Assembly: GCA_022410635.1 (NCBI GenBank)
Contig: JAJVDF010000018.1
Location: 3,541,814 to 3,605,813 of the forward strand
DNA: 64,000 nt
Direction: 5' to 3'
Origin: Tretioscincus oriximinensis
Lineage: Eukaryota > Chordata > Lepidosauria > Squamata > Gymnophthalmidae
Both the position numbers and the translations under genes were made by a program. Each line of letters begins with the position of its first letter. Positions within the stretch are counted from its first letter, which is position 1. The notes beneath the pieces are model-generated. The model had not been told where the DNA came from and made no database searches. It was given only the letters and a program-made list of their open reading frames with translations. Of this stretch, positions 42,565 to 52,676 are shown piece after piece.

Positions 42565-44965
42565 TTGATTTGGGAGGGGCAATTGCATTTTTTTAGATGT
42601 AAACCCCATTTGGGGTTTTACCCCATAGAATGGAGAGGACCTGAGTCAGTTCTCTATTCTACTTTATCCCAGTTATGTATAATATATAACAAGAAAATGC
42701 CATTCTACATAGCTCCTCCCCTTTCTCCTCTAAATGGAAATTGTAGTTCGACCCAATCTACACAAAGCCTAAATTGGAACTAGATGGAACCGGCAACTAG
42801 ATGCCAATGCAGTTAGATGCATTGGACAGGCTGCAGAAGCTTAGTTTTGTCTTTTCTCACCCCTTAGAATGTCTGCATGCATGGAATGGTATCCACAGAC
42901 AAATCCTTTCTGTGGCTGAAAATTACAAGTGAAAGGTTGTCTTTGTGTTGGCATATCAGTCAGTTGTCACCCACACACAGAACCCAGCAAAATGGGGCAT
43001 CTTCATAGTATTTTTGCTTGCCATTATGAAGGGGCAGGAGATGGCTGTTTATCCAACCTTCTTCTAGCCAACTCCGTGTCAACCATAGGGTGCTTCCAGA
43101 TGACGTTTTCTTCATGGTATGATTATGGGGGATTTGCCTTTCTTAATTGCAGGATATCAGCAATGATAGCATTAGGAAGGTCCAATATTTTGCTTTTCTT
43201 TATGAATATGTTTATGCTGACTCTGTAGTGCCATGTGCCTTCTTCTTGTCATGACTGAGCCGTAGAGACAAACCTCTGATATCTTCCAAGATTTACAGGG
43301 CATACAAAAGCTGTTTTTCCTGCTGGATTTAGGGAGGAAAACAGCATTTGTTATTAAAAAAAACCTTCTAGAAACCTCAAACTTTAGAGCATTTTTGAAT
43401 TTTTTTCTTTATTCACTCAATAACAAGGGGGATGAGAGAGGCAGCTGCCACCAATGGCAGAAAAGAAACAGAGCTCTAGGGGTCCGGTAGGTTCCCAGAG
43501 CCTAATAGAATTAATAAATACATGAGGAGGAGAAAGAGTCAGTCAGCAAACTGTGGTCCACTGAGCTTTATTTGCTATCTCCTTTCCTAAGCCTGTGTTA
43601 TTAAGTTATTTCCAAACAAATCTGCAGATTTTCAGTCATGGGAGGTGCCATTTATGATAATTAATTCGCTAGTAGTACATGGGATTAGTGTGGGATAATA
43701 GAGGAAAAGTAGGAATTGGACTACCAGGGTACAGAAAAGGTAATTGTTTAATTCTTTATCTGCATTATTTTTCCACCTCAGAGTTCCTATCTGTCTCAAA
43801 TGGTTTCATTATCTGTAATGACGTCACTTGAGGTCAAGCAATCCGCATCCGTGAAATCCAGGAGAAAAACAGAGCACAGAAATCACACACTATCAGTCCA
43901 AATCTTTGTGTTTCTTAAATTAAAAAAGAAGAAAACAAACATGAGAGAGTTGGGTAGAAAACATTCCATCTATTTGCCACTTCATTCTGAACCACACGTT
44001 CCAGTACTTGGAAGAAATGCAGGGTGTTTGTTTGTCTCTGTGTGTGTGTAAATGTGGAATGGAAAAAACATCAGAGTGCAATGCAAAAACAGAAGTATAA
44101 AATAACTTATGTAAATTGTCATCGTTCCTGAAAATGCACCCTTTAACGCTGTTTTTTGAGGAAAAAACAGGACTAGAATAAACAAAACATTTTACTGCAG
44201 CTATTTTTGTGCAACTAATATTGCTTTTAATAATACTGTATCTGTTTATATAAAGTATTTATTTCTGAATTTGGAAAAGTTACATTTGGGGAAAATGGTG
44301 TAGTTTTCAAATTCATGTACTTTAAGCAATAGGAGTCTGATTTTCTAGTTAACTGTCAAGAATGGCTATCACAAATCATTTCCCCCTGGTGTGAAGAGGA
44401 CTGGTTTATGACATTCACACCCTGGGTGTATAAACAGTCCTGCCCCAGATGCCCCAAAGTACAAAATAGATAGGCTAGGTCTTCTAGGTCTGATACAATT
44501 TACTTTACCCATCCATTTCATGATTGAGCAAGGGGACAGCTCACATACTGCATATGGGTAGGATGATTATTTTTACAGATTTTNAAACCTATTTTTTATG
44601 TTTAGATTGTACATCTGGATTTTCACAGTGGTTTTTTTTTGCTATTTTTGTTTCAGATTTTTTACACTTTTTTCTATTTGTGTGTGTGTGTGTTGACATT
44701 AGGACACAGCTGTTTGGATTGTAGTAAGTGGTTGATTTATCAGTCTCCCTGCCGAAGTTGGTAGCGGCAAACTATTTTTGTGTCTCTGTGAAGAAAACTG
44801 CACAGAGTTAACTTTACGATCAACATGGAGTCAACCATGACTCTGTGGCACAAAATAACAAAAACTTCACCTGTTTGTGCCACTCATGGTTGGCCTCCAA
44901 GTACAGAATAGGCCTAATCTGTTTTGAGCTGCTGGTTTTTTTACTTAAACAGGTGCAGTGTCAAA
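42565..44965. other. Unassigned DNA, possibly containing regulatory sequence
   Basis: No repeats recognised across about 2.4 kb except a (TG) run near 44,681-44,692. The block 43,590-44,200 has a full CRE (see separate entry). Confidence 0.4.
43819..43826. promoter_or_regulatory. Consensus CRE (TGACGTCA)
   Basis: A full palindromic cAMP-response element, followed 5 bp later by an AGGTCA half-site. It sits in a repeat-free block. There is no adjacent promoter evidence, so function is speculative. Confidence 0.3.
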
Positions 44966-45406
44966 TAGGCTGACCAGGTGACCCCTTTTTGGTGGAGGGG
45001 ACCTGGTTTTGGGATGTCTACCCCACCCTCCCGCTGAGGGAAAAAAAAAAAAAATCCATTGCACCACCACTAGGGGGATCTGGCAACTGGGGCCAGCTCC
45101 TGAAGGCACCCTCCCCTCAGTAAAAAAATAAAAAAACAAATTTCTCACGCACTTCAAAAATTCTCATGCACTTAATTTTTTTTNNAAAAAATCACTGCAC
45201 CACCACTAGGGGGCAGTGTGCAAATTTCTCACACACTTCAAAAAATTCTCATGCACTTTAAAAATTCTCACGTGCTTCGCAGATTACTCAGGCGGGGATT
45301 TTGGAGGGGTATGCGTGTTGGTGGGTGATTTGCATATTCATGAATATGCAAATTAGCATTACCATTAATTACCCCAGTTTGGGCCTCAGAAAATCTGGTC
45401 AGTCTA
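44966..45406. mobile_element. hAT-like MITE (441 bp) with exact 8-bp target duplication
   Basis: Begins 'taggctgaccagg' and ends 'ctggtcagtcta'. Exact direct repeats 'gtgtcaaa' flank it at 44,958-44,965 and 45,407-45,414. The ends match the 6132-6328 MITE. Internally it carries duplicated blocks: 'gcaccaccactaggggg' occurs at 45,061 and 45,197, and 'aaatttctcac' with 'ttctcatgcactt' occurs at 45,137-45,172 and 45,222-45,258. A palindromic 'ttcatgaatatgcaaatt' lies near its right end. No transposase. Confidence 0.9.
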
Positions 45407-45414
45407 GTGTCAAA

Positions 45415-46274
45415 TGCAATTTGCAGAATATTCATTGGCATTCTTCTTTTTAAAAAACTTTCTCAATCGATACCTTCTTCATTCCTGAAGTAACAACATT
45501 TTCCTTTCCATCTTTTTTTGCACGTGTTATATTCTTCAGTTCCTAAATTTAGTAATGGAAATTATTTCTTTTTGGTCTGATTATATACCTGCATTTAAAC
45601 CATCTTCTNTCCTGAAGAAGTGGACTGAACTCAAGGGGGAAAACATTTTTGAACTGGAATGAAAATCAAAACTTTTTTTAAAAAAATAATTTAGACCTAA
45701 GATGGATTTAATTGTGACCAGAACCATGAACCTGCTTACTATTTGAATCATATTTCATTATAAATATCAATATCAGGTGACTGTCTTGTGTATTTCCATA
45801 TTTTGAGCATAAGAATTCATGAACTTTCTCCTTTGATGTCCTTTTATGATTATTTTTAACTGGTTCAACATGTCCCACTACAACCGTTCTCCAAATTCCT
45901 TCTGCAAAGTGTAAATCCTTATCTGTGCTCTTTGTCTTGGATTTCTTTCTTCTCTCTCCTGCTGTCATAAACCTCTGCTAAAGCTAACTCACAAGTCTTT
46001 TGCCAAACATATTCTTGATCAGATAAATCCATCTCACATCAGCACCCAGAAGCCTTAAATCAAAAAGTTTATGGCAAATTCAGCGTTTTACATAGTTTAT
46101 TATTCCACAATTTAATGATGTTTTAAAGCATTTTAAATNTCTTTAAGCTCTCCTGGACAAAATGAAATTATACAATGGGTGGTAGTGGCTTCAGAAGGAA
46201 TAAGCACCAAAGATGTTTTGCTGTGCCCATCTATTATAATTTTATTATTTTTATTTTTATGATGATNGTTACTG
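45415..46274. other. Unassigned AT-rich DNA
   Basis: A minus-strand frame of 86 codons (45,708-45,968) is Lys-rich and unrecognised. Nothing else. Confidence 0.4.
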
Positions 46275-46500
46275 GCAGAGGCAAATTATGTGAAAGGATG
46301 TGTTCTTTGATATTTGGGCACAAGCTGTTAAGGACTTTGTAAATCAATATTAATATCTTGAACTAGGCTCAAGAACAGGGCACTGCAGAGTGAATTGCAA
46401 TAGCTTTGTCTGGTGTTTATCAGCATATGGATCACCATGGCCAAATTATCCCTATACAGGAAAGACCCAAACTGGTGAAATGGATAGGGAAAGAGCAAGA
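46275..46500 (-). mobile_element. L2-associated LINE fragment
   Basis: 'aaggactttgtaaatcaat', 'tatcttgaactaggctcaag' and 'tatggatcaccatggccaaa' are a degraded version of an L2-associated sequence I remember from squamate genomes, in reverse orientation. I see no complete frame. Assignment rests on remembered consensus strings. Confidence 0.5.
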
Positions 46501-47000
46501 AAGACACTTCTGTCAATCACAATCATCTGAGTCTCATACCCCATTTTTCCAGGATAAAACAACGCAGTCCAGAAATTTTCTGAGTTAAAATGGATCCATG
46601 GTTAATAAACTTTATGTTTCATCAAGCTTACTGTTTAGCTAAATCATGAGTAAAATGTAAACTAGTTTTCTTCCAACCATGTGTTCAGCACAAAATCCAT
46701 CTGTTATCAGCCACAGAAGAACAGCTGAGCAACTATCCAAAAACACTATCAGCCTCCCAGATTGTCTGCGCTTCAAATTTCTTATGTCACTTTTCTTGCT
46801 GTGGTTACGAGCTTCCAGGTTTTGAGCTCTTGCAGACAATTCCCTCNCGGTTATGGGAAGACTGTTCTGGCCACAGAAACATTTCTTCTCCTGCTCCAGG
46901 ATATAGCAATCTATGAACCTCATGAGGTAGGCTTTTCAATTTTGGACACTGCTTGGCTTGCCATATGTCCAATCTGAAAAGCCTGGCTCTCACTATCTAT
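46501..47000. other. Unassigned DNA
   Basis: Nothing recognised; minus-strand frames are below 100 codons. Confidence 0.4.
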
Positions 47001-47008
47001 ACTTTGNC

Positions 47009-47421
47009 TGCATGCGCACAGCATATTTCTACCTTCGATAAGATCAAGATGAGGAAGACTGCAGCACATGGGTTAAGCATTTTTCAGCAGTCATCCTGCA
47101 ATAAACGCCATTTTTCCCTGATTAAACTATTGGTGGGAAATTCAGGCATCGTTCCNGAGAGCCCCCGTCATCTCATATCTGTGGCTACGTGCATCCGTGT
47201 GCACAAATTTGATGCTCGAAAATAAAACAAACGAGAACTCAGTAGTTATTTCTATAGGCTGCTGCAAGTAAAAAAAAAGCCTCGGACTGCACTGTGATGA
47301 GATTGATGAATGATCTGAGGCATTGGCCATGGAATATACAGGTTTGGTGTACACAGACTCATGATTGCAATATTCCAGAATATAGCCTTGTAGCAGTTTT
47401 TAATTCGTGGTGTGCACGCAA
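47009..47421 (-). mobile_element. Unnamed hAT-like element 'X', copy B
   Basis: 413 bp on the minus strand, from 'ttgcgtgcacaccacg' to 'gctgtgcgcatgca'. Flanking 8-mers 'actttgnc' (47,001-47,008) and 'cntttgtc' (47,422-47,429) agree at six or seven positions, allowing for N. Collinear with copy A. Two copies with matching ends and different flanks show a mobile family. Confidence 0.65.
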
Positions 47422-47429
47422 CNTTTGTC

Positions 47430-48399
47430 CAAACTATTCACAAACTTATTTTAAATAGTTTGCGGCAGAATCATCATACTACTAATCACCCTGCCATTCC
47501 CCAAATAGTTGGAATGCTTATCGTTCTGTACCCCTGGCATACAGAGATTGGTAGGGAATAGTGGAGAACATTGAGGGTAATTGACAGTGCAGAGGATCCA
47601 TTCCTCTCAATCACCAATATTATATATTTCCCAGTCCAGATGTAGAAATGCCCCTAGCTTGCTTATCTGAAAGGCAGTTTTCCTTGACTGTTTTAGAGGC
47701 TTGTAGATCCCAAGCAAGGATTAGGAGAGACAGGAGTATTTCTGTAAGCAGAGCTTATTCAGAAGACGCCCAACCAAAATAATCTCAGCATGGAGACATC
47801 GGCTAAGAGATCAATCAAAGAATAGAAGTGTGACTAACGGATTTAGATCAGCAAATAATACCCCCCGCCCCCGGTCACTCCACCCTGGGTGGAACTAATG
47901 GCCTAATTAACATCCAATGGACTGAGCAGCGGCTTCACGCCCAGGATAAAGTTCGGCACAGAAAACTTAACCCCAGCATAACCCTGACATGCTGAGTGGA
48001 GGTTTGGGCCTTCTTTTCCTGAATCCTCGACTTAAATTGCACCACAACACCACACTGCCCCTCTGTTTTTAGATATACAATATCAGAATATCATTACTGT
48101 TGATTACTGACTAACAAACTACCATTCATTTATTTCATCATCTCTTCTGTTCCAAAATAAAATAAAACATTATCTGCATTGTAGTATAACAGCTCTGTAA
48201 GATTCTGCATTCCAAACATTTAAACTTAGCAGAATCATGGGAAATAGGATCCAGTTTTTTCTCAACAATGCTGAATAAAATCTTCATGAATATTTCCCTC
48301 TCACATCTCTTAAATGGGTAATTTCCTCTCTCTGCCTCTAATAACGAAATAAAATTAAACGCATCTGAAATATTATGTACAGAGAACAGTCACGGCAGA
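47430..48399. other. Unassigned DNA with a GC-richer patch
   Basis: 47,840-48,060 is GC-richer ('ccccccgcccccggtcac') and reads unlike the flanks; an old LTR or other unclassified repeat is possible. The remainder shows nothing. Confidence 0.35.
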
Positions 48400-48693
48400 T
48401 ATAGCTAAGGCTCCTGGATCTGTTCTCATTGGCACACTGAAGGACTAGAAACAATGGGATGAAACCGCAAGGAAGTAGATTTTGATTAGATATCAGAGAA
48501 AACTTTGTAACAGTAAGGGTAATAAACCAGTGGAACAGGTTGTCACAGGAGGTGGTGAGTTTGCATTCGCTGGAAGTCTTCAAACAGAGACTGGACAGTC
48601 ATCCGTCTGGGATGGTTTAATGAATCCTGCACTGAGCAGGAGGTTGGACCCGATGACCCTGGAGGTCCCTTCCAACACTATGATTCTATGATT
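48400..48693 (+). mobile_element. CR1 LINE (second subfamily), 3' 290 bp
   Basis: Forward copy with the ORF2 C-terminus readable across frames: VEQVVTGG-like from 'gtggaacaggttgtcac', then 'ggaagtcttcaaacagagac'. The 3' end follows: 'atgaatcctgcactgagc', 'ttggacccgatgaccctgg', 'ccttccaacactatgattc' and terminal (ctatgatt). It is the fullest copy of this subfamily in the window. Confidence 0.9.
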
Positions 48694-49030
48694 TGGTTTT
48701 TGAAAGCCCTTTTATCAACCTACGTACAGGAAAAACGTTGGCTATAATATTTATAGACATTTGGAAGCAATCATATATATTGTAACAGGCACAGATTAAA
48801 AAAGCTGCAGCCTAATGCCCTAGTGTTATCAAAATCCAAAGAAACAATCTTTGAGATGACAAATGCCTCTGACACAGTCCTTTTCACAGCCTCCCTTCAT
48901 ATTTTTCAAACGCTGTGGAAATGTGTGGCATGTGCCTAGTGGACTTTGCTCCTGTGACAGTGCATGAATGCTGAAGATGCCAGAGTGAAGACAGTCTAAC
49001 AAGAAAATGTTGGTATTATGAGGTTTCATA

Positions 49031-49115
49031 GAGGGATCTGAAGAAGTAGCTTTTATCTACAAAAGCTCATGCTACCAACTTTTTGCTGTTAATCTCTTAG
49101 GTACTGGNCATACAT
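49031..49115 (+). mobile_element. Penelope-like fragment with decayed hammerhead motif
   Basis: 'gatctgaagaagtagc' followed by 'atctacaaaagctcatgc' and 'gctgttaatctcttaggtac' resembles the unit at 38,281-38,366. CTGAAGA (49,038-49,044) is kept and GTAG/CTAC can still pair, but the core GAAA has become AAAA. An old single copy. Confidence 0.5.
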
Positions 49116-50029
49116 AAATTTTAATCCAGCTCCACAGTTCATTTCCAGAGTGAGATGATACATCAGCAATGTGGCAAAATATTTTTGGGGAATGATATAA
49201 CCCAGAAACCCACTTTTGGATTAAATAACCAAAGTATGGAAAGAAAAATTATTCACTTTTCAGATTCAGTCTAAAAATACTGGATGAAAATATAGTGTGA
49301 CCAGAGCCTGAAGTGCTAAGATACCAGTTTCTTGTTATTTGTATCCAGAATAACATGACTACTGTACTTCTAGTGTGCGTATATGTGTAATGCAGTGTAA
49401 TGTGAACCTCTTCTGACAATGGAAACTATCAAAAAAGACAAGAAGCATCTGACTTCTTTCAATCAGAATGAAGTGTATCCTGCACCAGGCCACCAAAATG
49501 TTATCCTGGTCCAACTACTGGTAGGTCTCTTAGGAGATAAATCAGACCTTAATTAGTGGAGATAGTGCTGATAGTGGAGCTCCAAGGTGTAGCCAGAAAC
49601 CATCTGAGACCTGTTGCACAAGTGCAGCAAGCCATACCATTGAAAGATATTATCTGATAGCACTGAATGATAGAAATTTTCACTCCTAGCTTTTCGAATA
49701 TTTTTGAACCTCCCTCCGTCCCACTCCAGTCAGCTCTAAATCTGCCATCAGTTTGAGAACCAATATGTAAATATATTTTGTGATATGTAAAGTATTTGTT
49801 CATCTTACTCATTTGACTATGATGGTAAGATTGCCAGTCAGTACTATTGAAACTGTAAGGGCAAGGGGAAGAGGCGCAAATTGAGCTGAAAATCTTTAAT
49901 CTTCTTAATCTGGATATTAATCTGATGTGTTCCTCTTCTGTAGGCTGCTATGAAAAAAGGAGAATGGGTGCCTTCACAAATTCAACCAACAGAGAGGATA
50001 ATAAAATCTAAAGAACCAAAGGGATAGAG
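49116..50029. other. Unassigned DNA
   Basis: Nothing recognised. Confidence 0.4.
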
Positions 50030-50445
50030 AAAAAATGTTTTCTGTATTGCATAACACTAGGTCCAGGGGGCATTCCTTGAAATGGATTGGCAGAAGAGTG
50101 AGGACAGACAGGTTTAAGGATCCCTGACCTAGAGGGTCATTGGCCTTTGAAATTTACTTCCAGAGGAGGTGGTGGTAGCTGGCAGCCTGGATAGTTTCAT
50201 GGAAGCCAAGGCTATAAACAGCTATTAGGATGGATATCTTGATACTGCCTCCTAGATGGAGCAACAGGCAGTATTCCTGAAATGTCNTTGGCAGGGCGTT
50301 GAGAACAATTGAAGATTTTGCCTTCTTCTGTTTCAGACTCCCCAGGTGCAATTGATGGGCCTCTATGTGAGACAGAAGGTTGGACTAGATGGGCTCCAGG
50401 CCAGTTCAGCACAGCTCCTCTTATGTGCTTATATTCTTATATTTT
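50030..50445 (+). mobile_element. CR1 LINE, 3' 415 bp
   Basis: Forward and collinear with 9,470-9,897: 'cataacactaggtccagg', 'ttccttgaaatggattggc', 'gagggtcattggcctttg', 'ggaggtggtggtagctggc', 'gctattaggatggatatc', 'gacagaaggttggactag' and 'cctcttatgtgctta'. Broken frames. Confidence 0.93.
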
Positions 50446-51160
50446 TAATGTGTTCTTTCATTTAGAATCTCTTAAATTCCTTTTTTCTGTTTATTTTTAT
50501 TTCATAAACTTTCAACAATAATATCTACTTATCTAACTCTTACTCTATCTTCCATAATCTCTGTTTTCTCACCCTGCACTTGCTACAGATAAATGTTTTA
50601 TTCAAACATTTATTTCAATAATTTTACATTAGCAAACAAAAGCAATTTTTCTTTAAACAATTCTCATTCTTCTTTATTCCCTTTTCCCATCCATATGTCC
50701 CTTTTTTCTTTAAGCAGATCAAATTTGAGTTGATCTAGAATTTATTGGTGCCAGTTGTCAATTGTCCATTTATTTCTCTCTTTCCACTTCAAAATAATAA
50801 CTGTTGTTCTATTAAGTAGTGCAGACCACCATGTATTCTGCCATTTTCCAAGTATAATAACACACATTTTTGTCCATTCCATATTGTATCATATCCTATT
50901 ATTATATTTGTCTGTCTTGTTATTATGTCCCAAAACCTTTGACTTCATTACAGCCCCACTACAAATGTTCCCAAAGCCCCATGACAATGCCAATATCCAG
51001 ATGGTACTCCTTTAATGATATGTGCCAGCCTACCCAGTGTTCAATATCACATATGCAGAAATTATAATCTTAATTCTTTTACTCTATTTTCCTCTTTCTT
51101 CTAATCTAAATTCCTATCCCATAGAATCTGAATCTGACTCATTATAAATTTTGCTATAAA
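50446..51160 (-). mobile_element. Possible degraded L1-like fragment
   Basis: Pyrimidine-rich on the plus strand. Minus-strand frames between about 50,700 and 51,010 weakly recall the C-terminal end of L1 ORF2 (for example WNTWWSALLN-like and WKEINGQL). The resemblance is slight, frames are broken, and there is no poly-A tail to confirm. It could equally be unique AT-rich DNA. Confidence 0.25.
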
Positions 51161-52402
51161 CATGTAATTATATTATTTCTTACATTATTTCATTTTATTA
51201 TCTCATTATAATGACGACTGTATTTTATGTTTTATACTATTTTATTCTGTTTTAATAGATTCCTTGACAAAGGCAATAATAGTGAAATATTATTGGGATC
51301 CTAAATAAAAGGAATTATTTTGATATTGGTTTTTTNGGGGGATTTTACTACTGCTGCTACTCACATGGTCTTTCTACATATGTATGTGGGGTTCTGGGAT
51401 AGGAAACCTGCCCCCATTTCTTCCTACAGCAAGCAACCCATTCCAAGAGAAATAGATTGTCAGTGGAATGGAATAGAGGTGGAATAGAGTATCAGCCTTC
51501 AGATTTCTGAGCCAGATCAGAATCTGCACTTTAGCAGATTAGAGTTGTGAAGGCCTCACTCTTCCATGACCCAGATCCCAGCACTGAGGTGTTGAACTAC
51601 ACTGTGTCAAAGCAGCATGTTCAGCATCCTAGCCTGGACCATACATCAAACAATGTGGACAAAGCACGACAGAGGGGATAAAGCTTGATCTGATCCATAC
51701 TAATATGCATATTCACTCTCCTTTGTTCTTTAATTCGTCCCAGAGTAAAGGGTAGTGCAGATAGGGGTACAATCAATGCATAATTTGTCCCAGAGCAAGT
51801 ACACTATGGATCATGCACAATGGATCATCAATGGTAACTTTGCATGGATTTCAATGATAAAAAACCAGTACCAGTTCCCATGAGGCATCCATAATATATT
51901 ATCTAACTACTGAAATTTGAAAACTTTCAAAAACATATCTTCCATCCCGTAAGCAATAGAACATTTCCTTCTGGCCTTTAGTGACCATTTCGGGGAGGGG
52001 GAGAGATCCAGATGTTTCTCTGCACACAAAATTATCAATATTAACAGTTGCAACAGACTTTCACTTAACTTTGCAGGCTGGAAAATCCAGCTGTTTCCCA
52101 TTTTTCTAGCTTAGTGCTTCTGAAATTGAGAATTCTCCTGGTCTGAAAAAACAGATAAAAGTAAGGACTAAAACCTGTAGTTTAAAACTTTTTTAAAAAA
52201 TCTTCCTTTATAATCTCCATGTAGTCTCTTGTACACACCACAAAAAGAACTATGATGTGATCCTTTTGCCCTTTACTTCACATGCTCTCATGCAATATAG
52301 GCTATTAGAAACCTACGAAGAACTGGAAAGCAATGTGATAAAGCAGTTGCAAATGAAAAACCAAAACTATTTTCCCTGTGAAATGATAGCTCTGCACCTT
52401 TC

Positions 52403-52404
<2 letters not shown>
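51161..52404. other. Unassigned AT-rich DNA
   Basis: Nothing recognised. Confidence 0.4.
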
Positions 52405-52471
<67 letters not shown>

Positions 52472-52531
52472 TTTGTGGTTTTGTTCATTGTTGTCTTTAG
52501 TATTTTATTGTTATGTCTTGATTGTTAGTGT

Positions 52532-52593
<62 letters not shown>
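52405..52593. repeat. Compound (CAA)n-(TAA)n microsatellite
   Basis: (CAA)n at 52,405-52,441 passes directly into (TAA)n to 52,470. A second (TAA)n follows at 52,534-52,592. The CAA run gives a Gln-rich open frame that is not a gene. Confidence 0.95.
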
Positions 52594-52596
52594 TGT

Positions 52597-52676
52597 TATT
52601 AAATTGTTGTTGTTGTTGCCCACCCTGGGACCAATAGTTAAGGGTGGGATATTAATCACCAAATAAATAAATAAAA
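52597..52676 (+). mobile_element. L2-type LINE 3' terminus
   Basis: 'gttgcccaccctgggaccaa', 'gggtgggatattaatcacc' and (AAAT)n match the tail at 10,455-10,508. The TAA microsatellites just upstream probably grew within the same 3' untranslated region. Confidence 0.7.

Noticed and set aside
45612..45660. Another hammerhead-like motif starting 'ctgaagaagtggactg'
   Set aside because: The following bases cannot form a stem II, and the GAAA is out of place. It may be a chance match.
52257..52445. Gln-rich open frame
   Set aside because: The Gln run is a (CAA)n microsatellite that continues into (TAA)n. There is no supporting context.
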